From: Gammaproteobacteria bacterium
GTDB taxonomy: Bacteria > Pseudomonadota > Gammaproteobacteria > PS1 > Pseudothioglobaceae
Assembly: GCA_029243595.1 (NCBI GenBank)
Contig: JAQWRQ010000019.1
Location: 1-58,819, forward strand
DNA: 58,819 nucleotides
Reading direction: 5' to 3'
Of this stretch, positions 1-8,926 are shown piece after piece. The notes beneath the pieces were generated by a model. The model was not told the origin of the DNA, did not search any database, and was given only the letters and a program-made list of their open reading frames with translations. Made by a program: the position numbers and the translations under genes. Numbering within the stretch: the first letter of the stretch is position 1; each line of letters opens with the position of its first letter.

Positions 1-51
1 AATAACATTGACTATAATAAAACTATTAACTTTGAATTAACAGGATTTTAA

Positions 52-633
52 ATGACAGATCAAATCAACAAAACCAGAACGCTATTCGCTGTGTTTATCA
101 TGGTGCTTTTAATGATTGCCACGCGTGGACATTCTAACTGGCTATCAAGCTTAGTACACTTGCCTGACTTTACCATTCCAGCTTTATTTATTGCCGGCAT
201 TTATCTGCGTAAATTCTGGGTAGCTTTTACAATTATTATTAGTGCTATTGCAATTGATAACTATGCAATCATACATGAAGGTGTTAGTGCAAACTGCATC
301 ACCCCTGCTTATAGCGTACTACCATTTACTTACTACGGAATTTTCTGGGTTGGTAAATACATGAGTAGTTTAAATATTGATACTAGCATTGTAAAAAATG
401 CATTGATTATTATTGTGGCAGCGAGTACTCAGTGGCTAATAGCAACTTCAAGCTATTACTTCTTTACTGCCACTTATGCAAAAACGGGTTGGGCCAACTT
501 CCCTGCTTACGCACAACAATGGTCAATCGTTGACATCCCACCAGTGCTATTCTGGATGATTGCCATATCAATTGTATTTACGCTTAATCATCGCTATTCA
601 TTTATCCCTTACTTTTCTACTCAGAAAAACTAA
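52..633 (+). CDS. btuM: BtuM-like cobalamin uptake membrane protein
   Basis: The 193-residue product is an integral membrane protein with about six hydrophobic segments. It resembles BtuM, the solitary ECF-S-like vitamin B12 transporter of Gram-negative bacteria that works without a dedicated ECF module. Seen: an early Thr-Arg-Gly-His stretch (24-27), a Tyr-Leu-Arg motif (51-53), and Cys82 followed by Ile-Thr-Pro-Ala-Tyr. In BtuM of Thiobacillus denitrificans a cysteine at the equivalent place (Cys80) binds the cobalt of cobalamin and supports decyanation. The next gene, 9 bp downstream, encodes a corrinoid adenosyltransferase, which fits B12 salvage. The ATG at 52 is the first in frame. The family call comes from memory of the motif and context, not a search. 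Confidence 0.72.
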   Translation: MTDQINKTRTLFAVFIMVLLMIATRGHSNWLSSLVHLPDFTIPALFIAGIYLRKFWVAFTIIISAIAIDNYAIIHEGVSANCITPAYSVLPFTYYGIFWVGKYMSSLNIDTSIVKNALIIIVAASTQWLIATSSYYFFTATYAKTGWANFPAYAQQWSIVDIPPVLFWMIAISIVFTLNHRYSFIPYFSTQKN

Positions 634-642
634 AACAAAGCC

Positions 643-1236
643 GTGTCTGATGATCAATACAAGGCTCGCATGCAGCGTAAAAAAGAACATATCGATTCTC
701 GCATAGAAGAAGCCAATATTGATAAAGGTATTATCGTACTATTAACTGGCAACGGCAAAGGTAAGTCCTCCTCCTCGCTAGGCATGGTCTGTCGTGCCTT
801 AGGTTACGACATGAAAGTCGGTATTGCCAAGTTCTTAAAAGGTGTACAAGACACGGGCGAAGATGCATTCTTAGCCAAACAGCCCAATGTTCAAACTGCC
901 TTTATGAAAACTGGCTTTACCTGGGACACACAAGACAAAAAATATGACACAGCTATGGCTATTGAGACTTGGTCAAAAGCTGAACAATACCTTAGTGATA
1001 AATCAATAGATCTGGTCGTGTTGGATGAACTCACTTATATGATTAGCTATAAGTATCTTGATGAGCAACAGATTCTAGATGCATTAAATAATCGCCCTAA
1101 AGATCAACACGTGGTTATTACCGGTAGGGCTGCTTCAGAAAGCTTAATAGAAATTGCTGATACTGTGAGTGAAATTAAAGATATCAAGCACGCCTTTAGG
1201 GCAAACATCAAAGCACAAAAAGGAATTGACCTCTAA
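643..1236 (+). CDS. cobO: Cob(I)yrinic acid a,c-diamide adenosyltransferase (CobO/BtuR type)
   Basis: This cytoplasmic enzyme transfers the 5'-deoxyadenosyl group of ATP to the reduced cobalt of corrinoids, making coenzyme B12. The 197-residue length is normal for the CobA/CobO/BtuR family. The P-loop variant Gly-Asn-Gly-Lys-Gly-Lys-Ser lies at residues 36-42, followed by Ala-Leu-Gly-Tyr and later Val-Leu-Asp-Glu, all typical. Translation is taken from GTG at 643, which keeps the full N-terminal helix; an ATG at 670 is an alternative. It probably shares a transcript with the BtuM-like gene. The 3' end overlaps convergent radA by 4 bp. No other B12 biosynthesis gene is in view. Confidence 0.9.
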   Translation: MSDDQYKARMQRKKEHIDSRIEEANIDKGIIVLLTGNGKGKSSSSLGMVCRALGYDMKVGIAKFLKGVQDTGEDAFLAKQPNVQTAFMKTGFTWDTQDKKYDTAMAIETWSKAEQYLSDKSIDLVVLDELTYMISYKYLDEQQILDALNNRPKDQHVVITGRAASESLIEIADTVSEIKDIKHAFRANIKAQKGIDL

Positions 1237-2594
1237 GTATTCTCGCTCATATACTGCAAGGCTTGATACAAATATTCTACTGGAACGATTTTTAGCCCTT
1301 TAGGCGCTTTTTTAGGCAGATTACCCTTCGGTATGATTGCTACCTTAAAGCCGTGTTTTTGCGCCTCTGACAAACGCTCAATTGCATTGTAAACTGGGCG
1401 CACCTCGCCGGTCAGCCCTACTTCTCCAAATGCAATCCAATCCTTAGGGATAACTCGATCTCTAAGGCTGGACATAATGGCCAACATTACTACTAAATCA
1501 GACGCTGTTTCATTTACCTTAATACCACCTACCACATTCACAAATACATCTTGATCGTGCGTGGCCACCCCGCCATGCTTATGCAATACTGCAAGTTGTA
1601 AGGCTAGGCGATTTTGCTCCAAGCCTACACTTACCCTTTTAGGATTGCCACCTGCTTGGTCAACCAAAGCTTGCACTTCAATCATCAGTGGTCGTGTTGC
1701 CTCACGCGTTACCATCACCATCGAGCCTGGTGATGGCTTAGCTTGGTTTGATAAGAAAATGGCTGATGGATTTTCAACTTGCTGCAAGCCAGTTTCACCC
1801 ATGGCAAACACGCTAATTTCATTAACTGCGCCAAAGCGGTTTTTCACCGCACGGATAATACGGTAACGCCCGCCTGCATCACCCTCAAAATAAAGCACGG
1901 CATCTACCATGTGCTCAAGAATTCTTGGGCCAGCTAATGCACCACCTTTAGTCACATGGCCAATCATGAGTAAGATAGTATTGGTTTGCTTGGCAAATTG
2001 CGTAAGTTGCGCAGCGCAATCACGCACTTGGGTAACAGAGCCAGGTGCAGAAGTTGAACCGTCAGTCACCATGGTTTGAATTGAATCAATCACAATGACT
2101 TTAGGTTTTACTTCTTTAGCAAGTTTGATGATTTTTTCTAGATGAGTTTCACTGAGTAACAAAATATCTTCTTTAATACCGAGTCGAACTGCTCTATCAC
2201 TAATCTGCTCTGCTGACTCTTCACCACTCACGTATAGAGTTGTGTCGGTTTTATTAATGGCTGCCATGGCTTGAAGAATCAGTGTTGACTTACCAATACC
2301 TGGGTCACCACCAATCAACACCACAGAACCATCTACCAAGCCGCCACCCAAAGTACGGTCAAGCTCAGTTAGCCCGGTTGATAATCTGGTTCTGTTTTCA
2401 GACTTGATATCAGATAAATTTTGAACCGTTGAAGGTGGGAGATCTTTTAGGCTTTCAGGTTTTGAGGAAGTGGCTATTGACAATACAACTTCTTCCAATG
2501 TATTCCACTCTTTACAAGTTAGACACTGCCCTGCCCATTGTGGCTGCGAAGCGCCACACTCACGACAAGCAAATTCAATCTTGGCTTTTGCCAT
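1233..2594 (-). CDS. radA: DNA repair protein RadA
   Basis: RadA is a RecA-like, DnaB-type helicase that promotes branch migration during recombinational repair. The 453-residue product shows the complete family layout. An N-terminal zinc finger has Cys10, Cys13, Cys24 and Cys27. The Walker A motif is Gly-Gly-Asp-Pro-Gly-Ile-Gly-Lys-Ser-Thr at 95-104. The RadA signature Lys-Asn-Arg-Phe-Gly is at 251-255, followed by a C-terminal Lon-like domain. The start codon overlaps the nrdR stop by one base (TAATG), so the two are probably co-translated. Confidence 0.96.
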   Translation of the reverse strand: MAKAKIEFACRECGASQPQWAGQCLTCKEWNTLEEVVLSIATSSKPESLKDLPPSTVQNLSDIKSENRTRLSTGLTELDRTLGGGLVDGSVVLIGGDPGIGKSTLILQAMAAINKTDTTLYVSGEESAEQISDRAVRLGIKEDILLLSETHLEKIIKLAKEVKPKVIVIDSIQTMVTDGSTSAPGSVTQVRDCAAQLTQFAKQTNTILLMIGHVTKGGALAGPRILEHMVDAVLYFEGDAGGRYRIIRAVKNRFGAVNEISVFAMGETGLQQVENPSAIFLSNQAKPSPGSMVMVTREATRPLMIEVQALVDQAGGNPKRVSVGLEQNRLALQLAVLHKHGGVATHDQDVFVNVVGGIKVNETASDLVVMLAIMSSLRDRVIPKDWIAFGEVGLTGEVRPVYNAIERLSEAQKHGFKVAIIPKGNLPKKAPKGLKIVPVEYLYQALQYMSENT

Positions 2595-3046
2595 TATTTC
2601 TTCATGAGCTTATCAATCTCATCTTTAAAGGCTTCAATATCTTGAAATTGACGATAAACCGAAGCGAAGCGAATGTAAGCTACTTCATCAAGTGCTTTGA
2701 GTTCTTCCATTACCCATTCGCCAATTTTATTCGATGGCACTTCTCGCTCAGACTGAGTCATTAACTTGCGCGAAATACGCGCAATAGCTGTTTCAATTTG
2801 TGAGGTTTTTACTGGGCGTTTTTCTAAAGCCTTTAATAAACCTGAGCGAAGCTTCTCTTCACTAAAAGATTCACGTGACTCATCGCTTTTAATTAAACGA
2901 GGTAGATTTAAATCAACCGTTTCACGGGTTGAATAGCGCTCACCACAAGAGGTGCACTCGCGACGACGACGCACTTGTGAGCCGTCATCAATTAAACGAG
3001 TATCTAATACCTTAGTATCGTCAGACTGACAAAATGGACAGCGCAT
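2594..3046 (-). CDS. nrdR: Transcriptional repressor NrdR
   Basis: NrdR senses ATP/dATP and represses ribonucleotide reductase operons by binding NrdR boxes. The 150-residue protein starts with the zinc ribbon Met-Arg-Cys-Pro-Phe-Cys. Its four cysteines are at 3, 6, 31 and 34, and an arginine-rich strand precedes the second pair. An ATP-cone domain follows from about residue 49. It lies 18 bp downstream of glyA, as in many proteobacteria (glyA-nrdR), and overlaps radA by one base. Length and motifs are complete. Confidence 0.96.
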   Translation of the reverse strand: MRCPFCQSDDTKVLDTRLIDDGSQVRRRRECTSCGERYSTRETVDLNLPRLIKSDESRESFSEEKLRSGLLKALEKRPVKTSQIETAIARISRKLMTQSEREVPSNKIGEWVMEELKALDEVAYIRFASVYRQFQDIEAFKDEIDKLMKK

Positions 3047-3064
3047 TCTCCCCCTTGAATAATG

Positions 3065-4318
3065 CTATTTGTAAACTGGATGTTTAGCACAAAGATCGCT
3101 TACTTTCGCCTTCACTTCATCAATCACTGATTGATTATCAAGATCATCACAAATGTCACAAATCCACGAAGCCAGATTAGCACAGTCAGTTTCATCAAAA
3201 CCGCGTGTGGTTGCCGCTGGCGTACCCACACGAATACCACTGGTCACAAATGGTGACTGCGGATCATTTGGTACTGCATTCATATTAACAGTAATATGTG
3301 CATTACCCAATGCAGCGTCAACCGCTTTACCGGTTAGACCTTGCTCAATAAAACTCACTAAGAATAAATGATCATCCGTACCACCAGATACTACGTCAAA
3401 TCCACGCTTAATAAATGTGCTAGCCATGGCTTGTGCGTTAACCTTAACTTGTTTTTGATAAGCTTTATATTCATCACTCATGGCTTCTTTAAAGCAAACC
3501 GCTTTCGCCGCAATGATATGCATCAACGGACCACCTTGAATACCCGGGAATATTGCAGAGTTTAATTTCTTTTCAATCTCTTCATTGGCTTTGGCTAAGA
3601 TCAAACCACCACGAGGGCCACGCAATGTTTTGTGCGTGGTTGTCGTTGTAACATCAGCAATAGCCACTGGAGATGGGTACTCTCCGGTTGCGATCAAGCC
3701 AGCAACGTGTGCCATGTCCACCATTAAATACGCACCAATATCATCAGCGATATCTCTAAATTTTTGCCAATCAACCACACGTGAATACGCTGAAAAGCCA
3801 GCAATAATCATTTTTGGCTTGTGCTCTTTTGCTAATGCTTCAACTTGAGCGTAATCAATCTCACCTGTTGATTCATCGAGGCCGTACTGAATGGCGTTAA
3901 AGTTTTTGCCAGAAAATGAAGGCTTTGCACCATGAGTTAAGTGACCACCATGCGCAAGACTCATGCCTAAGATTGTATCGCCCGGCACGAGTAGCGCTTG
4001 AAATACTGCAGCATTGGCTTGAGAGCCAGAATGCGGCTGTACATTAACATAGTCCGCACCAAATAACTCTTTGGCACGATCAATAGCCAACTGCTCAACC
4101 ACGTCTACATGTTCACAACCTCCATAGTAGCGTTTCTTAGGATAACCTTCAGCATACTTATTAGTCAACTGAGAGCCCTGCGCCTCCATCACTGCAGGTG
4201 AAGTGTAATTCTCACTAGCGATTAGCTCAATATGTGCTTCTTGACGTGCAACTTCGGCATCAATGGCGTTGGCAATGTCTACGTCAACTACGCTTAGAGT
4301 TTTTGATCTTTCAAACAT
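3065..4318 (-). CDS. glyA: Serine hydroxymethyltransferase
   Basis: GlyA is a PLP enzyme that interconverts serine and glycine with transfer of a one-carbon unit to tetrahydrofolate. The 417-residue length matches the family. The PLP lysine is Lys230 in a Thr-rich motif followed by [10 protein letters not shown]. The N-terminal Glu-Leu-Ile-Ala-Ser-Glu-Asn and Lys-Tyr-Ala-Glu-Gly-Tyr-Pro motifs are present. An AAGGAG Shine-Dalgarno lies just before the ATG at 4318. It heads glyA-nrdR-radA and is divergent from the DJ-1 gene. Serine dehydratase (sdaA) is the next gene but one, so serine metabolism clusters here. Confidence 0.97.
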   Translation of the reverse strand: MFERSKTLSVVDVDIANAIDAEVARQEAHIELIASENYTSPAVMEAQGSQLTNKYAEGYPKKRYYGGCEHVDVVEQLAIDRAKELFGADYVNVQPHSGSQANAAVFQALLVPGDTILGMSLAHGGHLTHGAKPSFSGKNFNAIQYGLDESTGEIDYAQVEALAKEHKPKMIIAGFSAYSRVVDWQKFRDIADDIGAYLMVDMAHVAGLIATGEYPSPVAIADVTTTTTHKTLRGPRGGLILAKANEEIEKKLNSAIFPGIQGGPLMHIIAAKAVCFKEAMSDEYKAYQKQVKVNAQAMASTFIKRGFDVVSGGTDDHLFLVSFIEQGLTGKAVDAALGNAHITVNMNAVPNDPQSPFVTSGIRVGTPAATTRGFDETDCANLASWICDICDDLDNQSVIDEVKAKVSDLCAKHPVYK

Positions 4319-4393
4319 GACTTCTCCTTGTAAATTTGATAAATATAAATTACAATTAATTTTATCTTAATTTATGAATACACGAGAATAATT

Positions 4394-4942
4394 ATGCCTC
4401 AAATATTAATACCTTTAGCCAATGGATTTGAAGAAATTGAAGCCATCAGTATTATTGATATTTGCAGACGTGGCGAGATCAATGTAATTGTTGCTGGCAT
4501 TGGCGATAACACCATTATCGGTGCACACGATATTCCTGTTATTACCGATTGTTTAATCGATGATGTTAATACTGATAATTTAGATATGATTGTATTGCCT
4601 GGTGGCTGGGGTGGCACTGAAACACTAGCAAGTAATACAACAGTGCAATCTATTCTTAAACAAATGAAGCAAAACGATAAACACATTGGTGCAATCTGTG
4701 CTGCACCTTATGCGCTTAATGCTGCTGGCGTATTAAGTGAAAATTACACTTGTTATCCTTCGATTGAAAACAAAATCCGCATACAAGGCTACGATAAAAA
4801 TACTGATACCATCACAGATGGGAAAGTCATGACGTCGCAAGGTGTGGGTACGGCGATTTGTTACGCATTAGAAATTATCAACACTTTGCAAGGCAAGAAA
4901 ATGTCGCAAAAAGTCAAGAAAGAAATATTAGCCAAATGCTAA
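4394..4942 (+). CDS. DJ-1/PfpI family protein (YajL-like)
   Basis: This 182-residue cytoplasmic protein has the DJ-1/ThiJ/PfpI fold. Seen: the N-terminal Ala-Asn-Gly-Phe-Glu-Glu-Ile-Glu-Ala motif with the conserved glutamate, the Leu-Pro-Gly-Gly turn at about 68-71, and the nucleophile elbow with Cys102 in Ala-Ile-Cys-Ala-Ala-Pro. The N terminus and the reactive Cys/Glu pair match the DJ-1/YajL branch, linked to oxidative and carbonyl stress protection; the exact activity of that branch is debated. It is transcribed away from glyA with a 75-bp intergenic region and converges on sdaA. Confidence 0.88.
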   Translation: MPQILIPLANGFEEIEAISIIDICRRGEINVIVAGIGDNTIIGAHDIPVITDCLIDDVNTDNLDMIVLPGGWGGTETLASNTTVQSILKQMKQNDKHIGAICAAPYALNAAGVLSENYTCYPSIENKIRIQGYDKNTDTITDGKVMTSQGVGTAICYALEIINTLQGKKMSQKVKKEILAKC

Positions 4943-4983
4943 AAATGCTTTAATATCTGACTCCGTAATACACTCATCAGACT

Positions 4984-6363
4984 TTAACACTCTGTAATGG
5001 TAACAGCAAGCCCACCCAAAGAGGTTTCTTTAAACTTTTCAGACATCTCTTCACCTGTTTGTTTCATTGCAGCAATACATTTGTCTAATGACATGAAGTG
5101 CTCTCCTGTTCCTCGCATAGCAAGAGATGAGGCTGTAAACGCCTTGATTGCACCAAAACCATTGCGCTCAATACAAGGAATCTGAACAAGTCCATTAACA
5201 GGATCGCAAGTCATACCAAGATGATGCTCAAGAGCAATTTCAGCTGCATTCTCAACCTGCTGTGGTGTACCTCCTCGGGCAGCGCATAACCCGGCTGCAG
5301 CCATAGAAGATGCGGACCCAACCTCACCTTGACACCCTACTTCCGCCCCAGAAATTGAACTATTATGCTTAATCAACCCGCCAATAGCACTGGCTGTTAA
5401 TAAAAAATCTCTCACTTGCTGAGTAGTTCCGCTCTGATGAACTACTAGATAGTACAAAATAGCAGGTATGACACCTGCCGCACCATTTGTAGGTGCGGTA
5501 ACAACCATGTGTCCAGCTGCATTTTCCTCATTAACAGCCATAGCATAAGCACAAAGCCAATCATTTACATCGGCATTATTGGGTTGTTCTTTAAGTTGCT
5601 CATGCAATTTTTTTGCTCGTCGGGGCACATTGAGTCCACCTGGCAATATGCCTTCCACACTTAAACCTCTTTCTATGCACTGCTTCATTGCTTGCCAAAT
5701 TAAATCCATCCCTTGATCCAAATCTTTACCTGTGATCAACACCTCTTCATTAAGTCGTTTCATATGGGCAATAGAAAATCCACTTTCAATTGACATGGTT
5801 AGCATTGACTGTGCTGAATCAAAGCCATAAGGAAAGTCATCAATAGACTGCATTTTAAGAGGCGCTGTTATCAGATTAATTTCAGCCAATGTACTTACAA
5901 AACCCCCACCAATAGAAAAATATGTTTCAGAAAAAATTGTACTGCCTTTTTCATCTAGTAACTCATAAATCATGCCGTTAGGGTGTTCTGGTAAAGGCCT
6001 TCCTTTATCAAAAATAATATCTTTACTGGCAGAAAACAAGAGGCTGTGGGTTTCATCTATATTGATAGACGTGTTCTCCCAAATTTGACCAACAAGTGTA
6101 TCTAAGTCCACATCTGCCACGTCTTTTGGCAAATAGTTATTTAGGCCCAATGCTATAGCACGATCAGTTGCATGCCCTTTCCCCGTTGCAGATAACGAGC
6201 CTTTGAGTGTGCATCGAATAGAAGTCCCTGCAGAAACTTTGTGTGTTGAACAATACTTCTTAAGCAGATGGGCGAATTCTCGTGCAGCTATCATCGGCCC
6301 CATAGTATGAGAGCTTGATGGGCCAATTCCAATTTTTAAAAGATTAAGAACACTAATGAACAT
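4984..6363 (-). CDS. sdaA: L-serine ammonia-lyase, iron-sulfur, single chain
   Basis: The enzyme deaminates L-serine to pyruvate and ammonia with a [4Fe-4S] cluster. The 459-residue chain carries both the beta domain (N-terminal Gly-Pro-Ser-Ser-Ser-His-Thr motif at 14-20) and the catalytic alpha domain. Cluster cysteines are visible at 344, 386 and 397. The chain ends in Cys459, the position of the C-terminal cysteine that occupies the fourth iron in the Legionella enzyme (tail-in-mouth resting state). The ATG at 6363 has only a poor Shine-Dalgarno. The 276 bp upstream hold strongly phased A/T tracts. It lies on the same strand as moeB but is probably separately transcribed. Confidence 0.95.
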   Translation of the reverse strand: MFISVLNLLKIGIGPSSSHTMGPMIAAREFAHLLKKYCSTHKVSAGTSIRCTLKGSLSATGKGHATDRAIALGLNNYLPKDVADVDLDTLVGQIWENTSINIDETHSLLFSASKDIIFDKGRPLPEHPNGMIYELLDEKGSTIFSETYFSIGGGFVSTLAEINLITAPLKMQSIDDFPYGFDSAQSMLTMSIESGFSIAHMKRLNEEVLITGKDLDQGMDLIWQAMKQCIERGLSVEGILPGGLNVPRRAKKLHEQLKEQPNNADVNDWLCAYAMAVNEENAAGHMVVTAPTNGAAGVIPAILYYLVVHQSGTTQQVRDFLLTASAIGGLIKHNSSISGAEVGCQGEVGSASSMAAAGLCAARGGTPQQVENAAEIALEHHLGMTCDPVNGLVQIPCIERNGFGAIKAFTASSLAMRGTGEHFMSLDKCIAAMKQTGEEMSEKFKETSLGGLAVTITEC

Positions 6364-6639
6364 ATTTAATTTTAATTACCTTTTCTATTTATTTTAAGAA
6401 CACCTAACTTATTATCCATCAAAATTACATCATTAGACTAAATTGTATAGCTTCGATAACTTTCATCCTAAACGATTTTATAAAAAAATATTGGAAATTA
6501 TTGAAATATACGTAGAACTTAATAAAAACCACATAAAAACAACTAAAATAGACTTTTTTAGCTATTTTTTGGTTAAAAATAGAGTTTTTTATAGTTTTTA
6601 ACGGATTTTTAACTAAAAATTGATATTTTTTAGCAAATT
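6364..6639 (-). promoter_or_regulatory. AT-rich moeB-sdaA intergenic region with phased A/T tracts
   Basis: No gene is visible in these 276 bp. From about 6524 to 6631 there are eleven runs of four to six A or T, centred near 6526, 6537, 6546, 6556, 6567, 6577, 6587, 6597, 6608, 6617 and 6628. The mean spacing is about 10.3 bp, close to one DNA helical turn, the arrangement expected to curve DNA. A minus-strand TATACAAT (complement of 6442-6449) about 80 bp upstream of the sdaA start could be a -10 element. The role in sdaA control is inferred. Confidence 0.55.
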
Positions 6640-7386
6640 TTAAGAATTACTGTTGCAAATAGGGCATAAATTGTCTTTATCGACTTTTATTTGTCTAAAA
6701 GTCAAGTCTATCGCATCAATTACCATGAGCTTTCCAACCAGTTGCTCACCAAGATTTAAAACTACTTTAATTGCCTGCAGTGCTTGCATTGTGCCAAGCA
6801 TGCCTGCTACTGGTGCCAAGATGCCGTTGTCAGTGCAGTTTTCATCGCTATTACCATCTGGTGAATACAAACACTGATAACACGGCTGCTCAGCCTCATA
6901 ACCTTTGAACACTGATAACTGCCCTTCAAATCGAATTACCGCCGCTGAAACCAAAGGGGTTGTTTCTGCAACGCAAGCTTGATTTACTTTAAAACGCGTG
7001 TCAAAGTTATCCGTACCATCAAGCACTACGTCGGATTTTGCTATCCAAGCGTTTAAATTGTCATTATTAAGATCTTTCACTGTTGTGACTTTAATGCCTG
7101 GATTAATCGCCAGCATTTTGACCTTAGCAGAGTCTACTTTAAACGCACCAATATCATCGGTGTGGTGAATGACTTGGCGTTGCAAATTAGACAGTTCTAC
7201 TTTATCAAAATCTGCAATGATCAAACGCCCCACACCTGCTGCTGCAAGATACATGGCAGACGGTGAGCCTAATCCACCCATGCCAATCAGCAACATAGTG
7301 GCATCAAGCAAAGCGTCCTGCCCTTCTACACCCACCTCTGGCAAGATGATTTGTCGAGAATATCTTAATAAGTCTTGGTCGTTCAT
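6640..7386 (-). CDS. moeB: Sulfur-carrier adenylyltransferase, MoeB/ThiF/HesA family
   Basis: This E1-like enzyme adenylates the C-terminal glycine of a small sulfur carrier (MoaD or ThiS). The 248-residue length is that of MoeB/ThiF without a rhodanese domain. Seen: N-terminal Arg-Tyr-Ser-Arg-Gln, nucleotide motif Gly-Met-Gly-Gly-Leu-Gly-Ser-Pro at 35-42, an Asn-Leu-Gln-Arg-Gln motif, Asp-Gly-Thr-Asp-Asn-Phe, and zinc-binding Cys-X2-Cys pairs near 168-171 and at the C terminus. No MoaD or ThiS gene is adjacent, so the partner is undetermined; a thiO gene at 20 kb leaves a thiamine role possible. The start overlaps the msrA stop by 4 bp. Confidence 0.87.
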   Translation of the reverse strand: MNDQDLLRYSRQIILPEVGVEGQDALLDATMLLIGMGGLGSPSAMYLAAAGVGRLIIADFDKVELSNLQRQVIHHTDDIGAFKVDSAKVKMLAINPGIKVTTVKDLNNDNLNAWIAKSDVVLDGTDNFDTRFKVNQACVAETTPLVSAAVIRFEGQLSVFKGYEAEQPCYQCLYSPDGNSDENCTDNGILAPVAGMLGTMQALQAIKVVLNLGEQLVGKLMVIDAIDLTFRQIKVDKDNLCPICNSNS

Positions 7387-7871
7387 TTGAAATATTTATC
7401 CAGTTTCGGTGTGATTAACATCGCACAATAGGGTTGGTTTGGGTTGTTGTTATAATAATTTTGATGATAGTCTTCTGCTGGATAAAAAATATCTAGCTCG
7501 GTTACTTCAGTCACAATATTATCGCCTAATTTCTCAATAAATAGTTTAGCTTGAGTTTGCTGCTCAGTATTTGTATAGAACACAGCTGATCGATACTGCG
7601 TACCACGATCATTACCTTGTTGATTAAGCGTGGTGGCGTCATGTGTCGCAAAGAAAACTTGGAGCAGGTCTTCAAAAGAAACAATGGTCTCATCAAATTC
7701 AATCTTTACTACTTCGGCATGTCCAGAACTGCCTGTACAGATATCTTGATAAGTTGGATCAATAGTTGACCCATTACAATACCCCGACTCAACAAGAGCA
7801 ACACCTTGTATGCGTTGAAAAACCGCTTCAACACACCAAAAACATCCACCGGCAAAATACGCTGTTTGCAT
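7383..7871 (-). CDS. msrA: Peptide methionine-S-sulfoxide reductase MsrA
   Basis: MsrA reduces methionine-S-sulfoxide in oxidised proteins and free methionine. The 162-residue protein has the catalytic motif Gly-Gly-Cys-Phe-Trp-Cys with the nucleophile at Cys10, then the expected Gly-Tyr-Cys-Asn-Gly, Gly-His-Ala-Glu-Val and the C-terminal Gln-Asn-Tyr region. It overlaps moeB by 4 bp, so the two form an operon. The start faces the AlkD-like gene with only 38 bp between the two start codons, leaving little room for two conventional divergent promoters with leaders. Confidence 0.95.
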   Translation of the reverse strand: MQTAYFAGGCFWCVEAVFQRIQGVALVESGYCNGSTIDPTYQDICTGSSGHAEVVKIEFDETIVSFEDLLQVFFATHDATTLNQQGNDRGTQYRSAVFYTNTEQQTQAKLFIEKLGDNIVTEVTELDIFYPAEDYHQNYYNNNPNQPYCAMLITPKLDKYFK

Positions 7872-7909
7872 GTATGATTAGACTCTTAATAAAACCCATA
7901 GTATAGCCG

Positions 7910-8614
7910 ATGAGCGCTCAAGAAGTTATTACACAACTCAAATCTTTCGCAACTGCTGAGCGCAAAAAGCAAAACGAATATTATTTTAAAACTGGGGCTG
8001 GACAATACAGTGAGTTCGATCAGTTTATTGGGGTGCGCACGCCACAGATCCGATTAATTGCCAAACAATATTATCGGCACATCAACTTTAATGAAATCGA
8101 CAAACTGATTAATCATGCTGTTCATGAAATCCGTTATTGTGGTTTGATTATTTTGGTGTATCAATATCAAGCTGGCGATCAAGAGGCGGTGTTTGATTAT
8201 TATCTAAAAAACCTTAATGCTGTCAATAACTGGGATTTGGTCGATTATTCAACGCCGCATATTATTGGTAATTATCTGTTTAACCATCAAGATAAACTGT
8301 CACTACTTTATGACTGGACAAAATCAGCTGATTTGTGGGAAAGGCGTATTGCTATTGTGGCAAGCATTGCTTTTATCAAGCAAGGTGAATTCACCCCGAC
8401 ACTTAAAATTAGCAAGATGCTTCTTAATGATCAAGAAGATCTGATTCACAAAGCTGTTGGCTGGATGCTTAGAGAAATTTACAAAAAAGACAATGCTATT
8501 TGCACAATCTTCTTAAAAGAAAACTACGCACAACTACCCAGAACTACTTTAAGATATGCAATTGAACGCATGCAAGAGAATGAAAGGCAGCGTTATTTAA
8601 AAGGGGAGCTTTAG
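7910..8614 (+). CDS. AlkD-like DNA alkylation repair protein
   Basis: This 234-residue all-helical protein belongs to the HEAT-like-repeat DNA glycosylase family (AlkC/AlkD). AlkD enzymes excise positively charged 3-methyl and 7-methyl purines without base flipping. The catalytic set of Bacillus cereus AlkD has clear counterparts: Trp108 and Asp112 in the Asn-Asn-Trp-Asp-Leu-Val-Asp motif, Arg145/Arg146 in Leu-Trp-Glu-Arg-Arg, and Trp185 in Val-Gly-Trp-Met-Leu-Arg. It therefore looks active. The next gene begins immediately after its stop, indicating an operon. Confidence 0.9.
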   Translation: MSAQEVITQLKSFATAERKKQNEYYFKTGAGQYSEFDQFIGVRTPQIRLIAKQYYRHINFNEIDKLINHAVHEIRYCGLIILVYQYQAGDQEAVFDYYLKNLNAVNNWDLVDYSTPHIIGNYLFNHQDKLSLLYDWTKSADLWERRIAIVASIAFIKQGEFTPTLKISKMLLNDQEDLIHKAVGWMLREIYKKDNAICTIFLKENYAQLPRTTLRYAIERMQENERQRYLKGEL

Positions 8615-8926
8615 ATGTATCAAATTAGTTTTTACGTGCCTGAGGCTGACCTAGAAATAGTTAAAAATGCTATGTTCGATGTAGGTGCAGGTAAGTTTGA
8701 TAACTATGAAAACTGCGCCTGGCAAACTACGGGTATTGGGCAGTTTAAACCTGTCGGTGATGCTAATCCTGCTATTGGTATGTTGGATGAGCTAGAGGCG
8801 ATTGAAGAATACAAGGTTGAGATGATGTGTGTTGATGATAATTTACAGTTAGTCATTGAAGCCATGAAATTTGCACATCCTTATGAACAAGTGGCTTACA
8901 CGGTTATAAAAATGGAAAACTTATGA
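8615..8926 (+). CDS. YqfO/NIF3-like small protein
   Basis: This 103-residue soluble protein corresponds to the small CutA-like module inserted in NIF3/YqfO proteins, occurring alone. Seen: the N-terminal strand Ile-Ser-Phe-Tyr-Val-Pro, a central Ala-Gly-Lys-Phe-Asp-Asn-Tyr-Glu-Asn-Cys segment, and the C-terminal His-Pro-Tyr-Glu-Gln-Val-Ala-Tyr motif. Stand-alone versions are common in gammaproteobacteria; no biochemical role is established. The start codon directly follows the AlkD-like stop, and its end overlaps the AI-2E family gene by 4 bp, so the three genes should be co-transcribed. Confidence 0.8.
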   Translation: MYQISFYVPEADLEIVKNAMFDVGAGKFDNYENCAWQTTGIGQFKPVGDANPAIGMLDELEAIEEYKVEMMCVDDNLQLVIEAMKFAHPYEQVAYTVIKMENL

